Below are positions 16,187-24,341 of a stretch of 29,981 nucleotides of DNA, in pieces; position 1 is the first letter of the stretch, and the number at the start of each line of letters is the position of its first letter. The DNA lies in NCBI GenBank assembly GCA_041163265.1, contig JBEARL010000013.1:1-29981 (forward strand), read 5' to 3'. The notes beneath the pieces were generated by a model, which did not search any database, had not been told where the DNA came from, and worked only from the letters and a program-made list of their open reading frames with translations. Origin of the DNA: CSBr16-57R1 sp041163265 (GTDB lineage: Bacteria; Actinomycetota; Nitriliruptoria; Nitriliruptorales; Nitriliruptoraceae). Both the position numbers and the translations under genes were made by a program.

Positions 16187-17032
16187 ATGCTGCGCATCGG
16201 CGTCCCGAACAAGGGCACGCTCGCCGAGCCCGTCGCCGCGATGCTGCGCGAGGCCGGGTACCGGCAGCGCGGTGACGCACGCGACCTGGTGCTGGTCGAC
16301 CCCGACCACGACGTCGAGTTCTTCTACCTCCGTCCCCGCGACATCGCGACGTACGTCGCCGCCGGGCAGGTGTCGCTGGGCATCACCGGGCGGGACCTGC
16401 TCCTCGACTCGGGCGCGGGCGCCGAGGAGGTCCTCGCCCTCGACGTCGGGCGCGCCACCTTCCGGTACGCCGCCGTCCCCGGGGCCCTCACGTCGCTCGA
16501 CGACCTCGGTGGCCGGCGCATCGCGACCGCGTACCCGGGCCTCGTCGCGCGCGACCTCGCCGCGCGCGGCGCGACCGCGGAGGTCGTCCGCCTCGACGGA
16601 GCCGTCGAGACCGCGGTCCGGCTCGGCGTGGCCGACGTCGTCGCCGACGTCGTCTCGTCGGGGACGACGCTGCGGCAGGCCGGGCTGGTCGCCGTCGGCG
16701 AGCCGCTCCTCGAGTCCGAGGCCGTGCTGATCCGCCGCGCGGATGCGACCTCCGGCCCCGACGAGGAGCGTCTCCGCTCGCGGCTGCAGGGCGTGATGAT
16801 CGCGCGGCGCTACGTGATGGTCGAGTACGACGTGCGCCGCGAGTCCCTCGACGCCGCCTGCGCGATCACACCCGGCATCGAGTCGCCGACCATCAGCCCG
16901 CTGCAGGACCCGGCGTGGGCCGCCGTGCGGGCGATGGTCCCGCGCCGCGACGCCCACGCCGCGATGGACGCGCTCGCCGAGCTCGGCGCGCGCGGCGTCA
17001 TCGTCACGGACATCCTGGCCTGCCGTCTCTGA
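16187..17032 (+). CDS. hisG: ATP phosphoribosyltransferase, long form
   Basis: HisG condenses ATP and PRPP, the first and feedback-controlled step of histidine synthesis. The 281-residue product starts MLRIGVPNKGTLAEP and contains RPRDIATYVAAGQVSLGITG, the PRPP-binding region around VADVVADVVSSGTTLRQAGL, and a C-terminal regulatory domain (~210-281). It is therefore the long form that works without HisZ and is inhibited by histidine. The ATG at 16187 is preceded by GGAGG five bases upstream. Its last 29 bp overlap the end of the convergent helD gene. Confidence 0.95.
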   Translation: MLRIGVPNKGTLAEPVAAMLREAGYRQRGDARDLVLVDPDHDVEFFYLRPRDIATYVAAGQVSLGITGRDLLLDSGAGAEEVLALDVGRATFRYAAVPGALTSLDDLGGRRIATAYPGLVARDLAARGATAEVVRLDGAVETAVRLGVADVVADVVSSGTTLRQAGLVAVGEPLLESEAVLIRRADATSGPDEERLRSRLQGVMIARRYVMVEYDVRRESLDAACAITPGIESPTISPLQDPAWAAVRAMVPRRDAHAAMDALAELGARGVIVTDILACRL

Positions 17033-19169
17033 CGCCCGGGGCGCCCGGAGCGAGCGGCGCGAGGACGGGCAGGTCGGGCTCGGCGGTGACGACCGCGAGG
17101 CTGCGGGTGGCGCGGGTCACCGCGACGTAGAGGTCGTGGGCCCCGACCTCGGACGCGACCAGGATGCGCTCGGGGCCGACGACGACGAGGTCGTCGAACT
17201 CCAGCCCCTTCGCCCGGCGGGGGTCGAGGACCCGGACGTCGGCCGCCCGCTCCCCCTCGAACGTCGCCGCGACGGTCGCCTCGCAGGCCGCGCGGTCCGC
17301 GACCGCGCAGACGACGCCGACCGTCCCCTCGCCGTCGAGGAGGCCGGCGAGGGCCTCGGCGAGGCCCGCCCCGCTCGGCGCCGCGTCGACGACGAGCCGC
17401 GGCGCCCGCCCGCCGGGCCGCACGGTGCGGGGGAAGCCGGCCGGGTCGTGCCCGGCGGCCGCGAGCGCCGCCCGCGCCACCGGGGCCAGCTCGCTCGGGG
17501 TGCGGTAGTTCACGTCCAGCCGCTCGATGGTCACGGCCCTGCGGCCGATCAGCCCGGCGACCTCCTCCCACGTCCGCGGCGCGGCGTCACGGGCCCGCTG
17601 CGCGAGGTCGCCGACGATCGTCCACGAGGCGTAGGGGCCCCGCCGCACGACGGCGCGCCACTGCAGCTCGGAGAGGTCCTGCGCCTCGTCGACGACGACG
17701 TGCCCGAAGTCCGCGTACCAGCGGTCGCCGAGGTCCGGCCGCGCGGGCTCGTCCGGCTCGGCGGGCGGCGTCACGGGCCCGAGCAGGCTGTCGAGCTCGT
17801 CGAGGATCGCGACGTCCTCGACGGTCCAGCCCTCGGCGGCCGCCCACGCCGCATGGACCGCGTCGAGCGCGGCACGGTCGGCGAGGTCCCCGGCGACGTC
17901 GGCGAGGTGCCGCTCGCCGCGGCGGTAGGGGTGGAGCACGTCCTCGGCCGCGAGGTCGGGCCAGAACGCCAGGAGCAGCATCCGCACCTCGGGCGCCTCG
18001 ACGACCAGCTCGGCGAAGGAGGACGCACCGGGGTCGGCGGCCGCCGTCGGGTGCGCGGCCCGGGCCTCGTCCCACGCCCCGCGCAGCGCCTGGAGCAGCG
18101 CCTCGCTGGCCGCCCGACGTCGGGCGTGGTAGCGCGCGTTGGGCGTCGCACCGTCGAGGCGCCCCAGCAGGCGGGCCCGGACCCGCTCGAGGTCGCTCCC
18201 CTCGACGGCGGCCGCCGTGCCCGCGACCGTGAACCGGGTCCGGGGCGGCAGCGGCGGCAGCGCCGAGGCCAGCATGCGCCGGCAGGCGGCGGCCATGCGC
18301 CCCGAGCCCTTGACGGCGGCGACGGCCGGCGGGTCCCAGCCCACGACGTCGAGACCCGGCGGGCCGAGCGCCTCGAGGGGCCGCTGCACGACCCGGTCCT
18401 CGCCGAGCGACGGCAGGACGCGGCGCGTGTACTCGGTGAAGGTCCGGGACGGACCGACGACGAGCACCCCGCGGGCCTCGAGCCGCTCGCGGTCGCGGTA
18501 CAGCAGCAGGGCCACGCGGTGCAGCGCGACCACCGTCTTGCCCGTCCCCGGTCCACCGGTGACGACCAGGGTCCCCGCGGCCGGCGCCCGGATGATGCGG
18601 TCCTGGTCGGCCTGGATCGTCGCGACGATGTCGCGCATCGTGTGGTCGCGGGTCCGCTCGAGGGCGGCGAGCAGCGCACCCTCACCGGTGACCGCCTCGA
18701 GGCCGAGCCGGTCGGCGGCGGGACCGTCGAGCAGCTCGTCGGTCACGTCGAGGACGCGCGGCCCCTCGGCGTGGATGGTCCGCCGGCGGGCGACGCCCTC
18801 GGGCTGCGCCGGCGTCGCGCGGTAGAACGGCGCGGCCGCGGGTGCGCGCCAGTCGACGAGGACCGGCCCGTCCTCGTCGAGGACCGAGAGCCGCCCGATC
18901 GCGAGCGACTCCCCGTCGGTCCGATCGATCCGGCCGAACAGCAGGGCCTCGCGGTCTCCCAGGGTGAAGCGGCTGATGCGGGACGCCTCGTGGTGGGCGA
19001 TGACGTCGCGCTCGAACTGGGCGGCGAACGTCGAGCCGAGCCGATCGCCCTGGACCTCGGCCAGGCGGCCCTCGGCGCGGTCGCGCAGGGCCTCGACCCT
19101 GCGCAGGGCGCGGTCGAGGTGCGCCTGCTCGGCGGCGATCGCCGCCCTGCGCGCGCCGGTGCCGCTCAT
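17004..19169 (-). CDS. HelD-type RNA polymerase-associated ATPase (UvrD-like superfamily 1)
   Basis: This protein belongs to the HelD/HelR family, which removes stalled or inactive RNA polymerase from DNA; actinobacterial members can protect against rifamycins. The 721-residue product begins with a charged helical arm (~1-60) and has the family segment LVDWRAPAAAPFYRA (~104-118). It carries Walker A GGPGTGKT (~205-212), a DEAQD box in VVVDEAQDLSELQW (~490), and a C-terminal LYVAVTRATRSLAVV motif. It lacks the nuclease domain of RecB/AddA proteins. The ATG at 19169 is only 10 bp after the ribH stop, so it is probably co-transcribed with the riboflavin genes. Its end overlaps the convergent hisG by 29 bp. 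A general UvrD-like helicase role is the alternative. Confidence 0.85.
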   Translation of the reverse strand: MSGTGARRAAIAAEQAHLDRALRRVEALRDRAEGRLAEVQGDRLGSTFAAQFERDVIAHHEASRISRFTLGDREALLFGRIDRTDGESLAIGRLSVLDEDGPVLVDWRAPAAAPFYRATPAQPEGVARRRTIHAEGPRVLDVTDELLDGPAADRLGLEAVTGEGALLAALERTRDHTMRDIVATIQADQDRIIRAPAAGTLVVTGGPGTGKTVVALHRVALLLYRDRERLEARGVLVVGPSRTFTEYTRRVLPSLGEDRVVQRPLEALGPPGLDVVGWDPPAVAAVKGSGRMAAACRRMLASALPPLPPRTRFTVAGTAAAVEGSDLERVRARLLGRLDGATPNARYHARRRAASEALLQALRGAWDEARAAHPTAAADPGASSFAELVVEAPEVRMLLLAFWPDLAAEDVLHPYRRGERHLADVAGDLADRAALDAVHAAWAAAEGWTVEDVAILDELDSLLGPVTPPAEPDEPARPDLGDRWYADFGHVVVDEAQDLSELQWRAVVRRGPYASWTIVGDLAQRARDAAPRTWEEVAGLIGRRAVTIERLDVNYRTPSELAPVARAALAAAGHDPAGFPRTVRPGGRAPRLVVDAAPSGAGLAEALAGLLDGEGTVGVVCAVADRAACEATVAATFEGERAADVRVLDPRRAKGLEFDDLVVVGPERILVASEVGAHDLYVAVTRATRSLAVVTAEPDLPVLAPLAPGAPGVRDGRPGCP

Positions 19170-19179
19170 GCGGCCGCCG

Positions 19180-19641
19180 TCACCAGCCGCGGAGGGCGAG
19201 GGCCGTCTCCACCGCGGCCTGCGCCGCCTCGGCCCCCTTGTCCCCGTGGACCCCGCCGGCGCGGGCGTCGGCCTGCGCGTGGTCGTCGACCGTCAGCACG
19301 CCGAACCCGACCGGGACGCCCGTCGTGCGCGCGACGGCCTCGCAGCCGACGGTGACGGCGGTGCAGACGTGGTCGAAGTGCGGCGTCTCGCCCCGGATGA
19401 CGCAGCCGAGGGCGACGACGGCGTCGACGCGGCCCGACGCGGCCATGCGCTGCGCCACGACCGGGATCTCGAACGCGCCCGGGACCCGGACCGTCCCGAC
19501 GACCTCGCACCCCCACCGTCCCAGCTCGCCGAGCGCGCCGGCGACGAGCCGGTCCACGACGTCCGCGTGGAACCGGGCCGCGACGACGGCGACCCGCAGG
19601 CCCGTCGCGCTCGCCTCGCGCTGCTCACCCGCGCCGCTCAT
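19180..19641 (-). CDS. ribH: 6,7-dimethyl-8-ribityllumazine synthase
   Basis: RibH condenses the ribityl-aminouracil intermediate with dihydroxybutanone phosphate to form lumazine, the penultimate step to riboflavin. It usually assembles as pentamers or a capsid-like shell. The 153-residue product contains ARFHADVVDRLV, the GAFEIPVVAQRMA block, CVIRGETPHFDHVC with the catalytic His region, and GVLTVDDHAQADARAGG...KGAEAA. The ATG at 19641 overlaps the ribBA stop (ATGA). helD follows after 10 bp. Confidence 0.96.
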   Translation of the reverse strand: MSGAGEQREASATGLRVAVVAARFHADVVDRLVAGALGELGRWGCEVVGTVRVPGAFEIPVVAQRMAASGRVDAVVALGCVIRGETPHFDHVCTAVTVGCEAVARTTGVPVGFGVLTVDDHAQADARAGGVHGDKGAEAAQAAVETALALRGW

Positions 19642-20963
19642 GCCGCCCCCTCGTCCGGTGGTGCCATGCCGATGCCGCGCCGGCCGCGCCGCACGCCGCG
19701 CGCGGCGACCCCGCCCTGCGCGGCGAGGTCGCCGACGCCCGTCGAGACCGGGAGGTCGTCCCCGCCCCGCAGGTCGTGCCCCAGGCGGTCGGCCTTCGTC
19801 GCGAGGTAGGCGGCGTTGCGCTCGTTGGGTGCGACCTCGAGGGGGATGCGGTCCGTGACGCTCAGCCCGAAGCCGCCGAGCGCCGCCCGCTTCCCCGGGT
19901 TGTTGGTCAGCAGGCGGATGCTCGTCAGCCCGAGGTCGACCAGGATCGAGGCGCCGGTGCCGTAGTCGCGGGCGTCCGCCGGCAGCCCCAGCGCGAGGTT
20001 GGCGTCGACGGTGTCGGCACCGCCGTCCTGCAGCGCGTACGCAGCGAGCTTCCCCGCGATGCCGATGCCGCGGCCCTCGTGCCCGCGGAGGTAGACGACG
20101 ACGCCGGCGCCCTCGGACGCGATGCGCGCCATCGCGAGGTCCAGCTGCGGTCCGCAGTCGCACCGCAGGGACCGGAACACGTCGCCGGTCAGACACTCGG
20201 AGTGCATGCGGACCATGACGTCACCGGCGCCCTCCACGTCGCCGAGCACGAGCGCGACGTGCTCGACGTCGTCCACCGTCGACCGGTAGGCGATGGCCCG
20301 CCAGTCGCCGTACGGCGTCGGCACCACCGTCTCGGCGACCCGCTCGACGATGGACTCGGTCCGACGGCGGTGCGCGACCAGGTCCGCGATGCTGACCAGC
20401 GGCAGCCCGTGCGCCGCGGCGAACCGCTCGAGGTCGTCCATCCGCTGCATCGTCCCGTCGGGGTTGACGAGCTCGGCGATGACGCCGGCGGTCCCGCGCC
20501 CGGCCATCCGGACCAGGTCGACCGCCGCCTCGGTGTGACCGGGGCGTCGGAGCACCCCACCGGCCCGGTAGCGCAGGGGGAACACGTGGCCCGGCCGGGT
20601 CAGGTCGACCGGGGTCGAGGCCGGGTCGGCCAGGACCCGGATGGTCCGCGCCCGGTCGGCGGCGGAGATGCCGGTGTCGACGCCCTCGGCCGCGTCGACC
20701 GAGACGGTGTACGCCGTGCCCTTCCGGTCCTGGTTCACCTCGACCATCATCGGGACGTCGAGTCGCCGCAGGTCCTCGGCCAGCATCGGCACGCAGACCA
20801 CGCCGCTGGTGTGGTTGACGAGGAACGCCAGCGCGGCCTCGTCCGCCGCCTCGGCGGCGAGGACGAGGTCGCCCTCGTTCTCGCGGTCCTCGTCGTCGAC
20901 GACCACGACCATCCGTCCCGCGGCCAGCGCCGCGACCGCGTCCTCGATGCGGTCGAGGCTCAT
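19638..20963 (-). CDS. ribBA: Bifunctional DHBP synthase / GTP cyclohydrolase II
   Basis: This fusion supplies both precursors of riboflavin: dihydroxybutanone phosphate from ribulose 5-phosphate and the aminopyrimidine from GTP. In the 441-residue product the DHBP synthase half (~1-205) has DDEDRENEGDLVLAAE (23-38) and RPGHVFPLRYRAGGVLRRPG. The cyclohydrolase II half (~210-400) has HSECLTGDVFRSLRCDCG with zinc cysteines 257, 268 and 270, then LRGHEGRGIGI and DYGTGASIL. A C-terminal Gly/Arg-rich tail of ~40 residues follows. The ATG at 20963 overlaps the ribE stop (ATGA), and the stop overlaps ribH. Confidence 0.96.
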   Translation of the reverse strand: MSLDRIEDAVAALAAGRMVVVVDDEDRENEGDLVLAAEAADEAALAFLVNHTSGVVCVPMLAEDLRRLDVPMMVEVNQDRKGTAYTVSVDAAEGVDTGISAADRARTIRVLADPASTPVDLTRPGHVFPLRYRAGGVLRRPGHTEAAVDLVRMAGRGTAGVIAELVNPDGTMQRMDDLERFAAAHGLPLVSIADLVAHRRRTESIVERVAETVVPTPYGDWRAIAYRSTVDDVEHVALVLGDVEGAGDVMVRMHSECLTGDVFRSLRCDCGPQLDLAMARIASEGAGVVVYLRGHEGRGIGIAGKLAAYALQDGGADTVDANLALGLPADARDYGTGASILVDLGLTSIRLLTNNPGKRAALGGFGLSVTDRIPLEVAPNERNAAYLATKADRLGHDLRGGDDLPVSTGVGDLAAQGGVAARGVRRGRRGIGMAPPDEGAA

Positions 20964-21556
20964 GCCGGCACCGGCGGCAGCATCCGCTCGACGTACTTGG
21001 CGACCACGTCGACCTCGAGGTTCACGGCGTCCCCCGGGCGGCGGTCCCCGAGGTTCGTCGCCGCCAGCGTGTGCGGGATCAGTCCGACGGTGGCGCGGTA
21101 GCCATCGAGCCGAGCGACGGTCAGGCTGACCCCGGCGATGCAGAGCGACCCCTTCGGCACGACGTAGCGCAGCAGGTCGGCCGGCACACGGACCGTCACC
21201 CACCGCGTGCCCGGCTCGTCGTCGACCGCGACGACCTCTCCGACGGCGTCGACGTGCCCCTGGACGAGGTGCCCGCCGAGCCGCGCGTCGGCGCGGAGCG
21301 CCCGCTCGAGGTTGACGGCGTCCCCCTCGGCCAGCGACCCGAGCGCCGTCGCGTCGAGGGTCGGGGCCATCAGGTCGACGGCGAACCCGGCGCCCGTGCG
21401 GGCGGCGACGGTGACGCAGCAGCCGTCGACGGCGATCGAGGCGCCGAGCGGCAGGTCATCGAGCACCCCGCGGCAGGCGACCTCGAGCCGCGCGGCGCCG
21501 TCGTGCGGCGTCACGGCGACGATGCGGCCGACCTCCTCGACGAGCCCGGTGAACAT
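20960..21556 (-). CDS. ribE: Riboflavin synthase, alpha chain
   Basis: This enzyme dismutates two lumazine molecules into riboflavin plus the pyrimidine that is recycled. The 198-residue product shows the two lumazine-binding repeats: MFTGLVEEVGRI at the start with LGASIAVDGCCVTV, then LGGHLVQGHVDAVGEV with GSLCIAGVSLTV. The ATG at 21556 overlaps the ribD stop as TGATG; an in-frame GTG one codon upstream is less likely. Some annotations call the same gene ribC. Confidence 0.95.
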   Translation of the reverse strand: MFTGLVEEVGRIVAVTPHDGAARLEVACRGVLDDLPLGASIAVDGCCVTVAARTGAGFAVDLMAPTLDATALGSLAEGDAVNLERALRADARLGGHLVQGHVDAVGEVVAVDDEPGTRWVTVRVPADLLRYVVPKGSLCIAGVSLTVARLDGYRATVGLIPHTLAATNLGDRRPGDAVNLEVDVVAKYVERMLPPVPA

Positions 21557-22743
21557 CACCGCACCCCCGCGACCGGACGGGCGTAGCGGCGCACGAGGTC
21601 GGGTCCGACGGACATCTCGTCGAGCTGCTCGAGGTGGGAACCGGGCAGGTCGACGGCCGGGGTGACGGCCCGGTCGCCGGAGGCACCCGCTGCCGCGCCG
21701 GCGACGTGCAGCTCGGCCGCGTCGACGAGGTCAGCGGCCAGGAGCATCGCGGCGAGCCGCGGCCCCGGCTCGGCGAGCACGGTCAGCACCCCGCGGGACG
21801 GCAGCGCCGCGAGGGCCGCGGCCGGGTCGGGTCCGGACGCGCCGCCGTCGACGACCACGACCTCCGCCCCGGCGGCGGCGAGGGCCGCCCGACGGTCCGC
21901 CGGCGTCGTCGGGCCGACGACGACCAGCGGCCGGCGCGCCAGGATCCGGGCGTCCGCGGGCAGCGCGCCGGACGCCGAGAGGACGACCGCACGCGGCTGC
22001 CGGCCGGCGTCCACGTGCCGGACGTCGAGCCGCGGGTCGTCGGCGCGGACCGTCGCCCCGCCGACGAGCACCGCGTCGACGTCGGCGCGCAGCGCGTGGA
22101 CGCGCGTGCGCGCGGCCTCAACCGTGAGGTAGCCCCCGGCGGGCGGGCGCGTGCCACCGTCCGGATCCTGCGCCAGCTTCAGCAGGACGTGCGGACGGCC
22201 GTGGGCCACGAGCGTCAGGAACCCGCGCAGGTCGTGCGCCGCACGGGCGGCGAGGACCGGGTGCGCGTCGGCGTCGCGGCGGGCGTCGAGTCCAGCGGCG
22301 CGGAGCGCCGTGCCGCCGCCGGCCGCGACCGGGTTCGGGTCGTCGAGCAGCCACCGGACGGCGGTGACGCCGGCCGCGGCCAGCGCCGCGGTGCACGGCC
22401 CCGTCCGGCCCGTGTGCGCGCAGGGCTCGAGGGTCACGACCGCCGTCGCGCCGCGGGCCCGCGGTCCGGCCGCGGCCAGCGCCGCGACCTCCGCGTGGGG
22501 TCCGCCGGCGGGGGCCGTGGCGCCCTCGCCGACGATGCGACCGTCGCGGACGAGGACGCAGCCGACGGGCGGGTTCGGGGCCGTGGTCCCCGCGACGCCC
22601 CGCCCCAGCGCGAGCGCCCGCTCGAGGGCGACGCCGAGGTCGACCGGCGCGGAGGGCGCGTCGGCCACGGCGTCGAGGGCGAAGGCGGGCAGGGTCGTCC
22701 TCCGGGCCGGCGCGGGCACCGGCGCGCCGCTGCGGGCGGCCAC
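21556..22743 (-). CDS. ribD: Bifunctional riboflavin deaminase-reductase
   Basis: RibD deaminates and then reduces the pyrimidine intermediate of riboflavin synthesis. The N-terminal zinc deaminase domain (~35-160) has PHAEVAAL (HAE at 83-85) and TLEPCAHTGRTGPC with zinc-site cysteines 108 and 117. A NADPH-dependent reductase domain follows (~180-395), including VDAVLVGGATVRADDPRL. The start chosen is GTG at 22743 with a G-rich ribosome binding site five bases upstream, giving 395 residues. Its first ~25 residues are Ala/Pro-rich, and GTG at 22668 would match the usual family start better. It lies 43 bp after fmt, and no FMN riboswitch is present in that gap. Confidence 0.9.
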   Translation of the reverse strand: MAARSGAPVPAPARRTTLPAFALDAVADAPSAPVDLGVALERALALGRGVAGTTAPNPPVGCVLVRDGRIVGEGATAPAGGPHAEVAALAAAGPRARGATAVVTLEPCAHTGRTGPCTAALAAAGVTAVRWLLDDPNPVAAGGGTALRAAGLDARRDADAHPVLAARAAHDLRGFLTLVAHGRPHVLLKLAQDPDGGTRPPAGGYLTVEAARTRVHALRADVDAVLVGGATVRADDPRLDVRHVDAGRQPRAVVLSASGALPADARILARRPLVVVGPTTPADRRAALAAAGAEVVVVDGGASGPDPAAALAALPSRGVLTVLAEPGPRLAAMLLAADLVDAAELHVAGAAAGASGDRAVTPAVDLPGSHLEQLDEMSVGPDLVRRYARPVAGVR

Positions 22744-22786
22744 GGCGACCCCCGATCCTACCGCCGGGGTCGCCGGCGCCCGGGGG

Positions 22787-23749
22787 TCAGGACGCGTCGG
22801 CGCCGAGCACGTCGCCGACGGCGAGACCCCGCCCTCGGACCACGTCGGCCGCGGCCGCCCACCGCCGCCCCTCGGGCTGCAGGCGGGCGATACGGACCGC
22901 ACCAGTGCCGCAGGCGACGACGACCGCGTCGCCGTCCGTGGCGAGGACCGTCCCGGGGACGGCGCCCGTCGGCGCGGCGGCGTCGGCGACGGTCGCGCCG
23001 GCGAGCTTCAGGCCGGCGCCCCGCAGGCGCGTGACCGCTCCCGGCCGCGGGGTGACGGCCCGGATGGACCTCGAGACCGCCGCGGCCTCCCCGGCCCACC
23101 CGACCGCGGCGTCGGCGGGACCGAGCCGCGGCGCCGTCGTCGCCCCCTCGGCCGGCTGGGGGGTCCCGGGCTCGCCGGCGGCCGCCGCCACCGCCCCGTC
23201 GACCAGGGCCGGCGCACCGACCTCGGCGAGGTGCGCGAGCAGGTCGCCCGCGTCGACGTCCGGCGCGACGGGGACCTCCACGCGGCGGAGCACCGGGCCC
23301 GTGTCCATGCCCTCGTCGAGGCGGAACACCGTCGCGCCCGTCACGGCGTCGCCGGCGCGCACCGCGTGCTGCACGGGGGCCGCGCCCCGCCACCGCGGCA
23401 GCAGGGAGAGGTGCAGGTTGACCCAGCCCGCGCGCGGCACGTCGAGCACGCTCCGCGGCAGGATCGCGCCGTAGGCCACGACCGCGCCGACGTCCGCCTC
23501 GAGCGCCCTGAGCGCGTCGAGCGCGTCGGCGGGCCGCTCGGGCTGCAGCACCGGCAGGCCCAGCTCACGCCCGCGGGCCGCGACCGGCGGGTCGACGGGC
23601 GTGCCGGTCCGCCCGCGCGGCCGCGCCGGGTTCGAGAGCACGCCGACGACCTCGACGCGCGGATCGGACAGCAGCGCCGCGAGACCCGGCAGCGCGACGT
23701 CCGGCGTGCCGGCGAAGACCACGCGGACCGGCGCGACGGTGCCGCTCAC
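22787..23749 (-). CDS. fmt: Methionyl-tRNA formyltransferase
   Basis: Fmt formylates Met-tRNA(fMet) with 10-formyl-tetrahydrofolate for translation initiation. The 320-residue product has FAGTPDVALPGL at the N-terminus, PRGRTGTPVDPPVA in the loop region, and the catalytic block NLHLSLLPRWRGAAP with N111 and H113. The partner Asp is D149 in DEGMDTGPVL. A C-terminal OB-type tRNA-binding domain spans ~215-320. The GTG start at 23749 overlaps the def stop (GTGA), so formylation and deformylation enzymes are made together. The rsmB and rpe genes that often follow fmt in Actinobacteria are absent; ribD comes next. Confidence 0.95.
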   Translation of the reverse strand: MSGTVAPVRVVFAGTPDVALPGLAALLSDPRVEVVGVLSNPARPRGRTGTPVDPPVAARGRELGLPVLQPERPADALDALRALEADVGAVVAYGAILPRSVLDVPRAGWVNLHLSLLPRWRGAAPVQHAVRAGDAVTGATVFRLDEGMDTGPVLRRVEVPVAPDVDAGDLLAHLAEVGAPALVDGAVAAAAGEPGTPQPAEGATTAPRLGPADAAVGWAGEAAAVSRSIRAVTPRPGAVTRLRGAGLKLAGATVADAAAPTGAVPGTVLATDGDAVVVACGTGAVRIARLQPEGRRWAAAADVVRGRGLAVGDVLGADAS

Positions 23750-24303
23750 CGGCCGGGCGCGCCCAGGACGTCCGGCAGGCCGGGCACCTCGTCGGCGTCG
23801 AGGTCGCGCTCGCGCATGATGCGCAGGGCCTCGCGCCGGTCGTGCCGCGCGAGGTGGTCGACGAACAGCACGCCGTCGAGGTGGTCCATCTCGTGGAGCC
23901 AGACCCGTGCGAGCAGGCCGTGCAGCTCGACCTCGCGCTCCTCGCCGTCGAGGCCCTGGTGCCGGACGCGGACCTCGAGCGGGCGCTGGACGGGGTAGAA
24001 CAGGCCGGGGAACGAGAGGCAGCCCTCGTCGCCGTCCTGCCGCGCCTCGGACGACGCGACGAGCGTCGGGTTCGTGACCGCGCCGGCCATGCCCTCGCGC
24101 TCGTCGGTCGTCGGCACGTCGAAGGTGAACAGCCGGCGGAGCACGCCGACCTGGTTGGCGGCCAGACCGACGCCGTCGTTGGCGTGCATCGTCGCGGCCA
24201 TGTCCTCGGCGAGCCGGGCGAGGGTCCCGTCGAAGTCCCGGACCTCGAGGGCGCGCTGGCGCAGGACGGGGTCGCCGAACAGGCGCACCTCGAGCAGTCC
24301 CAC
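23746..24303 (-). CDS. def: Peptide deformylase
   Basis: This metalloenzyme removes the formyl group from nascent proteins. The 185-residue product has motif I GVGLAANQVG (44-53), motif II EGCLS (93-97, metal ligand C95) and motif III HEMDH (137-141), which supplies the two His ligands and the catalytic Glu. The usual Gln before HExDH is Leu here (WLHEMDHLDG), a mild variant. The start is GTG at 24303 with GGAGG upstream. It is followed by fmt with a four-base overlap and preceded by priA after 38 bp. Confidence 0.94.
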   Translation of the reverse strand: MGLLEVRLFGDPVLRQRALEVRDFDGTLARLAEDMAATMHANDGVGLAANQVGVLRRLFTFDVPTTDEREGMAGAVTNPTLVASSEARQDGDEGCLSFPGLFYPVQRPLEVRVRHQGLDGEEREVELHGLLARVWLHEMDHLDGVLFVDHLARHDRREALRIMRERDLDADEVPGLPDVLGAPGR

Positions 24304-24341
24304 GGCGATCCTCCGGTCCCGGACGGGCGAGGGTAGGCCCG

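Noticed and set aside
22744..22786. FMN riboswitch upstream of ribD
   Set aside because: The gap is only 43 bp, too short for the element, and none of its conserved blocks are present.
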